Shown: positions 30,007 through 39,897 of the stretch, in pieces
Position numbering within the stretch: the first letter of the stretch is position 1
How the letters are laid out: each line of letters begins with the position of its first letter
Source: Lysobacterales bacterium
GTDB lineage: Bacteria > Pseudomonadota > Gammaproteobacteria > Xanthomonadales > Xanthomonadaceae
Assembly (NCBI GenBank): GCA_017302135.1
Contig: JAFLDZ010000010.1
Coordinates: 1-64,000 of the forward strand
Reading direction: 5' to 3'
Length of the DNA: 64,000 nucleotides
Notes under the pieces: model-generated
What the model was told of the DNA's origin: nothing
Databases searched by the model: none
What the model saw: the letters and a program-made list of their open reading frames with translations, nothing else
Position numbers and translations under genes: made by a program

Positions 30007-30381
30007 ATGGCAACCAAGAAGAAACCTGCCGCCAAAAAGGCCGCTTCCAAGCCGGCCGCCCCGAAACCGATCAAGGACGTGATGAGCAAGTCGGCGCTGG
30101 TCGCGCACATCGCAGGCGCGACGGACGTCGCAGCCAAGGATGTGCGCGCCGTCATGGCCGCTCTCGAAGGGGCCATTCACGCTTCGATCGGCAAAAAGGG
30201 TGCCGGCACGTTCGTGTTGCCGGGCATGCTGAAAATCACTGCCGTCAGCGTTGCCGCCAGACCGAAGCGCAAGGGCATCAATCCGTTCACCGGCCAGGAA
30301 ACCACATTCGCAGCCAAACCGGCCACCGTGAAGGTGAAGGTCCGTCCGATGAAGAAGCTCAAGGATGCAGCCACGGCCTGA
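30007..30381 (+). CDS. HU family DNA-binding protein with basic N-terminal tail
   Basis: A 124-residue nucleoid protein. Residues 1-~24 are Lys/Ala/Pro-rich (MATKKKPAAKKAASKP...), resembling a histone-H1-like tail. The HU/IHF fold follows: MSKSALVAHIAGATDVAAKD (helices 1-2) then VLPGMLKITAVSVAARPKRKG and the DNA-arm segment INPFTGQETTFAAKPATVKV. Normal HU is ~90 residues, so the tail is the extra part. A good SD (GAGGAAAT) precedes the ATG and a strong terminator follows, so it is monocistronic. It probably compacts or bends DNA. Confidence 0.9.
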   Translation: MATKKKPAAKKAASKPAAPKPIKDVMSKSALVAHIAGATDVAAKDVRAVMAALEGAIHASIGKKGAGTFVLPGMLKITAVSVAARPKRKGINPFTGQETTFAAKPATVKVKVRPMKKLKDAATA

Positions 30382-30430
30382 CCGTACCCGTCGTTTCGAT
30401 CATCCCGAGCCCATCCGCGACGGAGACCGG

Positions 30431-30468
30431 AAAAGTCGTATTCCCGTGAGGAATACGGCTTTTTCTTT
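30431..30468 (+). terminator. Rho-independent terminator of the HU-like gene
   Basis: AAAAGTCGTATTCC (30431-30444) pairs with GGAATACGGCTTTT (30450-30463) around the loop CGTGA, with one G-U pair, and continues into TTTTTCTTT. The stem starts 50 bp after the stop codon. The A-run before it could serve the opposite strand too. Confidence 0.9.
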
Positions 30469-31182
30469 GCATTTCGGCTACGACTCAGCGCCATCTGCCG
30501 GGCAACCTCCACCTCAAAGGTAGTCCGCTTCACTGGCATACCGAACAACGGTACAGCCGGTGCCGGTGATTTCGAACTGCCCGGCTTGCCTTCACCATTG
30601 AACTGTTTCAATGCGGCGCTGATCCGCTATATCACCGCCTCTGCAAGGTCACCGGCGTGCGCAAAGCCCCCTGCGTGATCGATGCTTTCTTGGTGCCATC
30701 GCTTCGATGAAGGGTGCATCGCCGCACTCCGGGGTTAGTGAAAATATGTCATCCCGAGAGCGGGAGCAGTGCTGACACTCGCCCGGCACGAGAGCAGAGT
30801 CACTCCTGCCAGCCGACATCGTGACCGGTACGCGCGCCACGCTTCCATGCATCCGCTCCGTTGCGGTGTCCTTGGTCGACTGAGAGACCGTCGGCGCACC
30901 GCTCGGCAACCTCGACCGACAGGCACCACGCACGTCGATACGGCACGATCGACTGGTCACTTGATCTCAGCGTGAGCCTCGATCCCGCCGGACAGGACCC
31001 GACTGCATCTGGATTGGATGTGGGTATCGACGGTCCCGGCATGCGCAGCGACAAGCATGCTGGGCATTTCGCGGTCACACCAGCGGTTCGCGCTACGACA
31101 ACCCGCAGCCATGCCCTGACCTCGAAGAAGCTGGCTTGGAATCGATTGAGCTGCTGCCGATCGGCGACCGGCTTCGTTGACT
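30469..31182. other. 714-bp region without a convincing gene
   Basis: Neither strand has a frame with a start, an SD and GC-rich third positions. Two stretches read in a protein-like way but lack starts: plus-strand 30511-30679 (ends ...ALIRYITASARSPACAKPPA) and plus-strand 31058-31180, ending just before the DUF5916 stop (GLESIELLPIGDRLR). They could be decayed genes. The segment around 30750-30810 contains two related GC-rich units with GCTCTCG on the minus strand and may be a degenerate intergenic repeat. Confidence 0.4.
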
Positions 31183-33417
31183 TCAGATTTCGAACCGGTA
31201 GGACAACTTCACCAGCAACTGCTCGCTGTCGCGGAGGTCGAATGCGCCGCTGAACTCGTCGCGGACCGAATACGGGCCAACCCCCGTATCGAACAGCGAT
31301 CCCCCGCGAACGTACGCCACGTACAGGTATGACAGCGGCGCGAATTCGTAGCGATAGCGCACCTGGAAGCCGAGATTGCGCACAGCGAAATCATCGAGCG
31401 CATCGTTGCTGCGCACCGGCTTGCCGTCGGCAGAGATCCGCCAGGCGCGCTTGGCTTCGGCATCCAACCCCAGCGCTTCCAGGCGCACGCGCAGCTCCTG
31501 CTTCGAGCCGATCAGCCAAACGATGCCAGCGTTCAGGAATACCTGATCGGAGCCGAACGTGCCCAGCAGATCGCCGCCCCGCCACAGGGTCAGGTCCGGG
31601 TTGCGCTGCAATTCCAGACCCGCGAATACGCTGAGATTGTCGTTGATGGCGTAATTGGGCTCGAGATAGAACGTCCATGCCCCCCGGTCGATACCGCCGA
31701 GTCCTTCGGCGTTGTAATTCACGCTGCCGTAGAGAGACCAGTGCTCCTTCTTGGGAAAAAAGCGTTCAGCGAACGCATACAGCCGTCCCGGATGATCGAC
31801 CACGCCGTTGCCGCGGGTGATCAGATCGTCGTGACCCGGCATCCACGCGGCAATCTCGAAGAACTGATTGCCGCCGTCGCGGCGCTCGCTGTTTCGATTG
31901 ACGGCAAAAGCATTGGCGATAATCACGCCATCATCGTTGCTGCGGCGCGAAGCCGCGAAACGCCACTGATGGGATGCGTAGGGCGAACTGCCCGCCAGCG
32001 CGGTGAAACGGCGCGAAAGCTCGTAGCGCGCGTAATTGAAATTATTGCGATCGAGGAAACCGAAGTCGTTGAGCTGCAGGTCTTCTCCGCTGTGCAGCAT
32101 GTACAACTGCTGGCGCCAGCCGTCGCCGATGTCATGGTCGATTTTCACCTGCGCACCGGTGTCGCGCACGGTGTCGCCGTGCTGGTCGATACTGGAGCCG
32201 ACAAGATTGGTGCGGACATTCCAGCGCGCGTTCGGCGCCCACTGGTGATCGAAGGAATACACGGTCGCCTCGCGCCCGAGGAATGGACGATTCACCCGCG
32301 TCACCATCGCGCCGATACTCTGACCTTCGAATCCGCGGGTCGCGCGCAGGGCATAGAAATCGCGACCGGCACTGTCGCCTTCGGTCGCTGCGAACACCCC
32401 GTAGCCGAATCCGCCAACGCTGCCATTGATCTTCGCGGCAGCAGTCACGTCGCCGGAGCCACTGCCATCGTCGGCGGGGGCGCCGACGCGCCGGGTGTAG
32501 ATCAACTGCTGGGCGTTGCCGAGCGAACCGAACGGCACTTCGAAATACCCCTGGTTTTCGGTGAAAAACGGGCGTTTGTCGCCGAAGAAGGTTTCGATCG
32601 CGCTGAAATTGACGACAATCCCATCGCTCTCGACCTGGCCGAAATCCGGGTTGAGCGTAGCGCTGAGCTGAAACTGGCCGTTGGGCTTCCAGAAGAGATC
32701 GACGCCGGCATCGATCTCCGTCCTGCCATCGATGTTGTCGTACAGCCCGACGACATACGGCGTGACCGCAAGCAACGACTGGCTGAACTGCGGCACCTCG
32801 ACCTTCTGTAGCGCGCTGAGGTAACGCTGCTCGGTGTAACTGATCGCCGGCCACGTCATGCGCTCGCCGGTGTCGCCGACCACACGGTCGAGCGAAAGGC
32901 CGATCGTGCGGGTGTCGCCATCAATGCTGCGCATCGGCGCGATATGCCAGGGAATCAGTATCTCTGCGGACCAGCTGTCGTCGTCTTCCGATACCGCATG
33001 CTTCCAGGCGCCATCCCAATCGTTATTGAACTGGTTTTCGTTGGCGATGGTGCCATCGCCGATGCCGTTGGACAGCGCCAGCATGAAGTTGTAGCCGCTG
33101 CGCCCGTCGCCATCGAAATCGACATACACATTCACGCGGTCGACGTTGCCGTTGTCGTCGCGCTGGAATCGCTGTCGGGTGCGAGGAATAACGCTGGGCT
33201 GGCGGTTTCGGAACGCAACGGCAAGACCATCGGCGGTCGCCATGTACCAGGCTTCGGTCGCGTGCCGGCTCGGCTCGCGGGTCAGCGGCTGGGTCATGCG
33301 GAAGTCGTCGATACGCTGCGCGCTGGACCATTCCGTGGAATCGACCTTGCCGTCGATATCGAGGGCAAACGTCGGCAGAGGCATCGAGACGACCGCCGCG
33401 AGAAGCAATAGGCGCAT
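31183..33417 (-). CDS. DUF5916 domain protein, predicted outer membrane beta-barrel with CBM9-like domain
   Basis: A 744-residue exported protein. Signal peptide MRLLLLAAVVSMPLPTFA-LDIDG. Residues ~20-210 look like the carbohydrate-binding-module-9-like domain of DUF5916 proteins (VNVYVDFDGDGRSGYNFMLAL, SAEILIPWHIAPM). The remainder alternates polar and aromatic residues like barrel strands, includes GDKRPFFTENQGYF, and ends in SYRFEI. I chose 33417 over the frame start at 33456 because the signal peptide begins there. Function is unknown; uptake or binding of carbohydrate-like or other ligands is inference. No TonB box is seen. Confidence 0.85.
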   Translation of the reverse strand: MRLLLLAAVVSMPLPTFALDIDGKVDSTEWSSAQRIDDFRMTQPLTREPSRHATEAWYMATADGLAVAFRNRQPSVIPRTRQRFQRDDNGNVDRVNVYVDFDGDGRSGYNFMLALSNGIGDGTIANENQFNNDWDGAWKHAVSEDDDSWSAEILIPWHIAPMRSIDGDTRTIGLSLDRVVGDTGERMTWPAISYTEQRYLSALQKVEVPQFSQSLLAVTPYVVGLYDNIDGRTEIDAGVDLFWKPNGQFQLSATLNPDFGQVESDGIVVNFSAIETFFGDKRPFFTENQGYFEVPFGSLGNAQQLIYTRRVGAPADDGSGSGDVTAAAKINGSVGGFGYGVFAATEGDSAGRDFYALRATRGFEGQSIGAMVTRVNRPFLGREATVYSFDHQWAPNARWNVRTNLVGSSIDQHGDTVRDTGAQVKIDHDIGDGWRQQLYMLHSGEDLQLNDFGFLDRNNFNYARYELSRRFTALAGSSPYASHQWRFAASRRSNDDGVIIANAFAVNRNSERRDGGNQFFEIAAWMPGHDDLITRGNGVVDHPGRLYAFAERFFPKKEHWSLYGSVNYNAEGLGGIDRGAWTFYLEPNYAINDNLSVFAGLELQRNPDLTLWRGGDLLGTFGSDQVFLNAGIVWLIGSKQELRVRLEALGLDAEAKRAWRISADGKPVRSNDALDDFAVRNLGFQVRYRYEFAPLSYLYVAYVRGGSLFDTGVGPYSVRDEFSGAFDLRDSEQLLVKLSYRFEI

Positions 33418-33558
33418 GGCGCGATCCCGGAGAAACGTGGCCGCATCCTGCGGCACTCGTCCGGCGCGGGCGCCTGTCTTAAGTCATGGAAACTTCATGC
33501 CCGGCGCATCCGCTGTCACTTCGGCGTTGCGGAGTTTGGCGGCAACGCTGCTGTCGCT

Positions 33559-34029
33559 TCAGCGCTTGGGTTGCAGCATCGTACCCGTGCACTTCTTGGC
33601 GCCGCACTTGCAGCCCCAGACTTTCTTCATCTTCGCAGTATGCGGCTCGTCCAGCACGATGCCGTAGTTGTAGGTCAGCTCTTCGCCGGGCTCGATATCG
33701 CGGATCGCTTCGATGAACACCTTGTCCTTGTGACCTTTGCCCTTGCTGTTCTCTTCCAGCACCGCCTCGCAGTTGGGCGCGCAACTGTGATTGATCCAGC
33801 GTGCGATGTTGCCATCGACATTGGCGTCGATCACGTAGTCGTCGTTGAGAGTGAACAGAAAGGTGTGCCCGTTCTCGTCGATATCACCATAGGCCTCGTC
33901 CACCTCGTCGTGGGTCCGCACCTTGCCCTTGTAACGCACGATGCGATCGCCCTTCAGGATGGCTTCGTCGGCGAACACGCCATTGCCGTGGATGGGCGAC
34001 AAGCGGGCGACGATCTTCTTCTTCGACAT
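33559..34029 (-). CDS. Stand-alone SET-domain protein methyltransferase
   Basis: A 156-residue SET-domain protein using S-adenosylmethionine to methylate lysine in a protein. Motifs follow SET order: GNGVFADEAILKGDRIVRYKG (SET-N), WINHSCAPNCEA (NHSCxPNC AdoMet/substrate site), IEPGEELTYNYGI (catalytic Tyr region) and a post-SET Cys cluster GCKCGAKKCTGTM. No pre-SET or targeting domain is present. The start at 34029 (MSKKKIVARL) follows directly on the SET fold. SET proteins are mainly eukaryotic; in bacteria they occur sporadically (Chlamydia, Legionella, xanthomonads). Target is unknown; chromatin-like HU proteins, one of which is 3.2 kb away, are a testable guess. Confidence 0.9.
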   Translation of the reverse strand: MSKKKIVARLSPIHGNGVFADEAILKGDRIVRYKGKVRTHDEVDEAYGDIDENGHTFLFTLNDDYVIDANVDGNIARWINHSCAPNCEAVLEENSKGKGHKDKVFIEAIRDIEPGEELTYNYGIVLDEPHTAKMKKVWGCKCGAKKCTGTMLQPKR

Positions 34030-34430
34030 GGCGATGCGGCTCTCGAAAACGTTGGAATTTGGCCGGATTATCTCCGATCCCACGCCTTTTGTGGCGGTCG
34101 CGCGCCGCTGCGACTCGGCGCGTGCCGGTCTCCTCTCTCGAAGTGCGGACGATGCAGCCGGTCACCGGCATCCCGAATACAAGCAATGCCTGATGGTGAT
34201 CTCGCAGGAGGACCTGCCCGACTGCGCTCCTGCTTGCGCACAACGCGGGTCCGGACGGCAACACACCCCGCAGAGAGGCCATGAACAGGCGCTCAGAACC
34301 AGTCGCGCCAGGCACCGCTCCAGAAGATCTCCATAGCCGGACTGAAAACGCCCCAGAAGAGCGACTTGAATCCGCGCCAAGCGCGCCAGACGAGAAATGC
34401 AGCAGCACGACCTGCCCGTCTAGCACACCG
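34030..34430. other. Gap between the SET gene and the suf promoter
   Basis: About 400 bp without a conventional gene. The minus strand holds a coding-looking tail at 34293-34397, listed separately. A 51-codon plus-strand frame from ATG 34279 (SD GAGAGG) also exists, but its third positions are only about 58 % GC by my count, so I do not call it. The SET promoter should lie near 34030-34100 but I cannot pick hexamers confidently. Confidence 0.4.
34293..34397 (-). pseudogene. Coding-like Trp/Phe-rich tail without a recognised start (small gene or remnant)
   Basis: Reading the minus strand to the TGA at 34295-34293 gives ~34 residues ending GVFSPAMEIFWSGAWRDWF, with six or more Trp and Phe and about 80 % GC in third positions for the last 26 codons. 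Upstream of ~34397 the codon bias disappears and no ATG or GTG lies in frame. It could be the end of a decayed membrane protein, or a small protein starting at an unusual codon or after a frameshift. I do not recognise it. Confidence 0.3.
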
Positions 34431-34432
34431 GA

Positions 34433-34461
34433 TTGAGCCATTCAGGACGAAAGCGTACAAT
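34433..34461 (+). promoter_or_regulatory. Sigma-70 promoter of the suf operon
   Basis: TTGAGC (34433-34438), a 17-bp spacer, then TACAAT (34456-34461), 55 bp before the regulator ATG. It matches four of six and five of six consensus bases with optimal spacing. The Rrf2-type regulator next to it very likely binds here to repress the operon when its cluster is intact; I cannot delimit the operator. Confidence 0.75.
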
Positions 34462-34516
34462 TTCGGTCCTGTATCAACATCACGGCCGCCAAATGCGGCC
34501 CGGCGCCCACAATCCC

Positions 34517-34966
34517 ATGCTTCGAGTCACCAAACTCACCGACTACGCGACCGTGGTGCTGACCGTTCTGGCCGGCGCCAGCGAAACCATGCTCAGCGCG
34601 AATGGACTGGCCGAGCGCGCGGGTCTGGAAGCGCCAACGGTCGCCAAGGTGCTGAAACCCCTGGCGCAGGCCGGGCTGGTACAGGCTTTTCGCGGCGCGA
34701 CCGGCGGTTATCGCCTCGCCCGCCCGGCCAGCGAGATTTCCCTCGTGGAAATCGTCGAAGCGATGGAAGGCCCGCTGGCGATGACCGAATGCAGCGTCCA
34801 CGACGGCCACTGCGGCATCGAACAGTCCTGCGGCGCCCGCGCCAACTGGCGGCGGATCAACGATGTCGTCGCCGACGCCCTGCGTCGGGTCACGCTGGCG
34901 GATATGACGTTGCCCGCCGGCGCTGCGGCGCGCAAAACCATTCCCGTCTCGCTGTCGGCCCGCTGA
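34517..34966 (+). CDS. SUF system Fe-S cluster assembly regulator (Rrf2 family)
   Basis: A 149-residue Rrf2-family winged-helix regulator, the class encoded at the head of SUF operons in gammaproteobacteria. HTH region: TDYATVVLTVLAG, then LAERAGLEAPTVAKVLKPLA. The wing holds GATGGYRLARPASEIS. Three cysteines in TECSVHDGHCGIEQSCGARANW are the expected Fe-S cluster ligands, so the protein should sense cluster supply. The start at 34517 (MLRVTKLTDYA) is the normal Rrf2 N-terminus. It lies 9 bp before sufB in one operon. Confidence 0.93.
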   Translation: MLRVTKLTDYATVVLTVLAGASETMLSANGLAERAGLEAPTVAKVLKPLAQAGLVQAFRGATGGYRLARPASEISLVEIVEAMEGPLAMTECSVHDGHCGIEQSCGARANWRRINDVVADALRRVTLADMTLPAGAAARKTIPVSLSAR

Positions 34967-34975
34967 GGAGTTCCC

Positions 34976-36444
<1,469 letters not shown>

Positions 36445-36448
<4 letters not shown>

Positions 36449-36858
36449 ACGCCGTCGCCATCGGCGAAACCGATCTGCAGCGGCTGCTGGCCGGGCTTGC
36501 ACCCGAGCTGGCCGCGCGTCCGCGCGCGATCCGCTCGCAGCCGACGGGCGAAGCGGTTCCCGCCGACGCGATCATGCTGTTCCGGGAACAGGAAGGCACC
36601 ACGATCATCGTCGCTGTCGATGACGTTGCGGTCGCCGACACCCAAGATAAAGCGCTTTGGGCGCAGATCACCTTGCGCATCCACTCCAGTCTCGAAGCCG
36701 TCGGCATGCTGGCGGCGATCGCCAGCACACTGGCCGCGCGCGATATTCCCTGCAATGCCGTATCCGCCTATTACCACGATCATCTGTTCGTGCCATGGGC
36801 GCGCCGCGACGAGGCCATCGGTGCGCTGCGTGAACTCTCGGACGGCACTCGCACATGA
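36445..36858 (+). CDS. ACT-domain protein (DUF2241-like) inside the suf operon
   Basis: A 137-residue cytosolic protein with an ACT-type fold of the DUF2241 kind. The segment [22 protein letters not shown] precedes [20 protein letters not shown] and the tail [25 protein letters not shown] domains usually bind amino acids to control enzymes. The start at 36445 overlaps the sufB stop and its own stop overlaps the next gene, so it is translated as part of the suf mRNA. A cysteine-sensing role is attractive given the pathway but not shown. Confidence 0.8.
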
Positions 36859-37100
36859 CGCTCAGCGACATCATCGGCACGCTCGGCGTGTCCTTGCTGC
36901 TGATCGCCTTCGTGCTCAACCAGCGGCGGACGATTTCCGAACATTCGCGCGCATTCCTCGCGATGAACATGGTCGGCGCCGTGCTGTGCGGCTACTCGGC
37001 CTGGCTGGTCAGCTTCATGCCTTTCGTGGTGCTCGAAGCCGTCTGGGCGCTGTTCGCCGCTTGGGGTTTGCTGCGCTGGTCGCCCGAGCGGCAAGACTGA
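36855..37100 (+). CDS. Small membrane protein (CBU_0592-like), suf operon
   Basis: An 81-residue protein with three hydrophobic segments: LGVSLLLIAFVLNQ (about 9-22), FLAMNMVGAVLCGYSAWLVS (about 34-53) and FMPFVVLEAVWALFAAWGLL (about 54-73). It resembles the short CBU_0592-type membrane proteins of unknown function. The start overlaps the ACT gene stop (ATGA). No catalytic or metal-binding motif is visible. Role in Fe-S assembly is not known. Confidence 0.75.
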   Translation: MTLSDIIGTLGVSLLLIAFVLNQRRTISEHSRAFLAMNMVGAVLCGYSAWLVSFMPFVVLEAVWALFAAWGLLRWSPERQD

Positions 37101-37105
37101 AGAAT

Positions 37106-37780
37106 ATGGACCGTGCCATGAAACCACTGCTGTTCGCACTGACCGTATTGCTGACGGTTGCCGCCTGCACAGAAAAAACCGGCCCCCAAGCCGACACTGC
37201 ACCGCAGTCGAAGGTTCCGCCTGCCGCATCGATGCCGCAACCGACCACAACGCCTCCCGCGATATCGGCGCCCTCCCGCGTGCCCGCGACACCTGCAGCG
37301 GAAGCGGCTGCATCCTTCGAGTTCGCGTTTTCCAGCACCAACGCCGACGGCAAGGAAGGCGACGACCCCCGCATCCTGCGCTGGGACGATGGCCCATGCG
37401 GCGGCAGCCCGGTGGTGCGCGTGTCGCGGATGCCACTGAACGATCCGGCGCTGGTGCCCGACTACGTCGTCGAGTTCGACGACAGCGGCAAGGAGTTGAA
37501 GCGCTGGGGCAAACCCTACGAAGCCGAAGTGCTCGGCCTCGAAGGGGACCTGCTGAAGTTCCGCGTCCATGGCGAGCCTCCGCGCGCATTCTGGACCGAT
37601 CCGCAAGGCCATATCGGCACGATCGCAGGCGATGCGACGACGATTCCGGAACTGGATACGCCGACCTTCGAATGCCCGGCACTGCCGACGTTCGCGAATT
37701 CCAGCTACGCCTATTGTTCCATCGTGACCGATGCCGCCAGCCGACCACGCAAGCTCGCGTGGGAAGGCCCCTGTACCTGA
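37106..37780 (+). CDS. Hypothetical lipoprotein between sufB and sufC
   Basis: A 224-residue exported protein with a lipobox: KPLLFALTVLLTVAAC is followed by a Pro/Thr/Ala-rich linker to about residue 75. The globular part has four Cys (DDGPCGGSP, TFECPALP, YAYCSIV, EGPCT), which suits disulfide bonding in the periplasm. I used the ATG at 37106; ATG 37118 (MKPLLF) is equally possible and gives a more standard signal. No family is recognised. It lies 5 bp after the membrane protein gene, with 48 bp before sufC. A lipoprotein in a cytosolic Fe-S operon is unusual. Confidence 0.75.
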   Translation: MDRAMKPLLFALTVLLTVAACTEKTGPQADTAPQSKVPPAASMPQPTTTPPAISAPSRVPATPAAEAAASFEFAFSSTNADGKEGDDPRILRWDDGPCGGSPVVRVSRMPLNDPALVPDYVVEFDDSGKELKRWGKPYEAEVLGLEGDLLKFRVHGEPPRAFWTDPQGHIGTIAGDATTIPELDTPTFECPALPTFANSSYAYCSIVTDAASRPRKLAWEGPCT

Positions 37781-37828
37781 GCGCCTGCCCCTTCACGAAT
37801 CGCCGCAATCAACAATGACGAACCCATC

Positions 37829-38596
37829 ATGCTGAAAATCGACAATCTCCACGCCCGCATCGCCGGCAAAGACATCCTCAAGGGGCTTACGCTTGAGGTG
37901 AAGCCCGGCGAGGTTCACGCCATCATGGGCCCGAACGGCGCGGGAAAATCCACGCTCGGCAATATCATCGCCGGTCGCGACGGCTACGAGATCACCGAAG
38001 GCACCGTGACGTTCGAAGACCGCGACCTGCTGGCGCTGGCCCCCGAAGAACGCGCTGCGCTCGGCGTGTTCCTGGCCTTCCAGTATCCGGTCGAAATTCC
38101 CGGCGTGAACAACACGTATTTCCTGCGCAGCGCGCTCAACGCGCAGCGCAAGGCGCGCGGGGAAAGCGAACTGGATTCGATGCAGTTCCTGAAACTGGTG
38201 CGCGAAAAGCTCGCAGTGCTGCATCTGAAGGATGAACTGCTGCATCGCGGCGTCAACGAGGGTTTCAGCGGCGGCGAGAAAAAACGCAACGAGATCTTCC
38301 AGCTCGCGGTGCTGGAACCGAAGCTGGCGATCCTCGACGAAACCGACTCCGGTCTCGACATCGATGCGCTGAAAGCCGTCGCCGATGGCGTGAATGCACT
38401 GCGCAGCGCGAACCGCGCATTCGTGGTCATCACCCACTACCAGCGGCTGCTCGATTACATCAAGCCGGACGTGGTGCACGTGCTGGCCGATGGCCGGATC
38501 GTCGAAACCGGCGGCCCGGAACTTGCGCTGGAGCTGGAAGAACACGGCTACGCCTGGATCAAGGATCGCGTCGCACCGGAAGCGACCGCACGATGA
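37829..38596 (+). CDS. sufC: Fe-S cluster assembly ATPase SufC
   Basis: A 255-residue soluble ABC-type ATPase that drives structural changes of SufBCD. Walker A is MGPNGAGKST, the signature is FSGGEKKRNEIFQ (SGGE as in SufC rather than LSGGQ), and Walker B is LAILDETDSGLD. The SufC-typical FQYPVEIPGVNN segment is present. The SD is weak. The stop overlaps the sufD start (ATGA). Confidence 0.97.
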   Translation: MLKIDNLHARIAGKDILKGLTLEVKPGEVHAIMGPNGAGKSTLGNIIAGRDGYEITEGTVTFEDRDLLALAPEERAALGVFLAFQYPVEIPGVNNTYFLRSALNAQRKARGESELDSMQFLKLVREKLAVLHLKDELLHRGVNEGFSGGEKKRNEIFQLAVLEPKLAILDETDSGLDIDALKAVADGVNALRSANRAFVVITHYQRLLDYIKPDVVHVLADGRIVETGGPELALELEEHGYAWIKDRVAPEATAR

Positions 38597-39897
38597 GCGC
38601 CCTGCTCGACTCCTTCGCTGCAGTGTTCGACGGCCTCGCCCAGCGCGAGGCTGCGGATCTAGGCGCGCACCGGCGTGAGGCGCTGGATTCCGCGCTGCGC
38701 GACGGTCTGCCCGGACCGCGTAGCGAAGCATGGAAATACACGTCGCTGCGCGCGCTGGAGCGGCGTGCGTTCGTGCCGGCGACAGCCGTGAGTTTCGATG
38801 GAAGCATGCTCGATGCGCGCCTCGCGCAGATCCCGACGCCGCGCATGGTGTTCGTGGACGGCCGCATCGATGCCGGACGCAGCGACATCTCCACGCTGCC
38901 GACCGGCGTCGAAGCCATGCCGCTGTCCTGGGTGCTACACAACATGGAACCCCGCGACGCGAACTTCCTCCAGCGCCGCTACACGGGCGCGGACGAAGTG
39001 TTCTCCGTGCTCAATGCAGCACTGGCCGAGGAAGGCGCGGTGGTGCGCGTCGACCATGCCGTCGATGGCCCCTCGACGACGCTGCATCTCGTCTTCGTCG
39101 CCAGCGGTGCTGCCGCCGAAACGGCAGTGGCGCTCCGGCATTTCATCGATCTTCGCAACGATGCGGCTCTGGATCTGATCGAGCATCACATCGCGCTCGG
39201 AGAACATCGGGGCCTCACGAACCATGTCAGCCATTTGCATCTCGGCCAGCGCGCACGCTTGACCCATGTACGCGTGCAGGCGGACGCCGAGGGTGCGAAC
39301 GTTTTCGCACGTACCGATGCGGTACTGGCGCGCGATGCCGGGTATCGACGCACCGATCTCGAACTCGGCGCCGCGCTGTCGCGACACGAACTGAACGTGC
39401 GTCTCGAAGGCGACGGCGCATCACTGACCGCCAACGGCGTGCTGTTCGCCGACGGCAAGCGTCATCTCGATACGCGCCTGGGCATCGAACACATCGCCCG
39501 CAACACGTCCTGCGACCTGCTGTGGCGCGGACTCGGTGCCGGGCGTGGGCGCGCCGTGTTCCACGGCGGGATCGTCATCCGCGAAGGTGCGGATGGCGCC
39601 AATGCGAATCTCTCGAACAAGAATCTGCTGCTGTCGGCGCAGGCCGAGATCGATACCCAGCCGGTGCTGGTCATCCACGCCGACGAAGTCCAGGCCGCGC
39701 ACGGCGCGACCGTTGGCCAGCTCGATCCGACTGCGCTGTTCTATCTGCGTTCGCGCGGCCTGCCCGAAGCGGACGCGCGCGCACTGCTCACCGGTGCGTT
39801 CTGCCGCGAAGTGCTGGCCGGCATCGACGACAGCACGCTGCGCGAATCGCTGACGACCGTACTCGATGCGCATCTCGCGCGAGTGACGCCTGCATGA
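38593..39897 (+). CDS. sufD: Fe-S cluster assembly protein SufD
   Basis: A 434-residue paralog of SufB forming the SufBC2D scaffold and needed for iron entry. N-terminal helical part includes GLPGPRSEAWKYTSLRALERR, and the beta-helix core ends with the diagnostic GATVGQLDPTALFYLRSRGLPE and ARALLTGAFCREVL. Length is similar to E. coli SufD (423). It is overlapped by sufC upstream and sufS downstream, both by 4 bp. Confidence 0.96.
   Translation: MSALLDSFAAVFDGLAQREAADLGAHRREALDSALRDGLPGPRSEAWKYTSLRALERRAFVPATAVSFDGSMLDARLAQIPTPRMVFVDGRIDAGRSDISTLPTGVEAMPLSWVLHNMEPRDANFLQRRYTGADEVFSVLNAALAEEGAVVRVDHAVDGPSTTLHLVFVASGAAAETAVALRHFIDLRNDAALDLIEHHIALGEHRGLTNHVSHLHLGQRARLTHVRVQADAEGANVFARTDAVLARDAGYRRTDLELGAALSRHELNVRLEGDGASLTANGVLFADGKRHLDTRLGIEHIARNTSCDLLWRGLGAGRGRAVFHGGIVIREGADGANANLSNKNLLLSAQAEIDTQPVLVIHADEVQAAHGATVGQLDPTALFYLRSRGLPEADARALLTGAFCREVLAGIDDSTLRESLTTVLDAHLARVTPA

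Noticed and set aside
34279..34434. 51-codon plus-strand frame with an SD-like GAGAGG before the suf promoter
   Set aside because: Third-position GC only about 58 % by hand count and overlapped by a better biased minus-strand frame.
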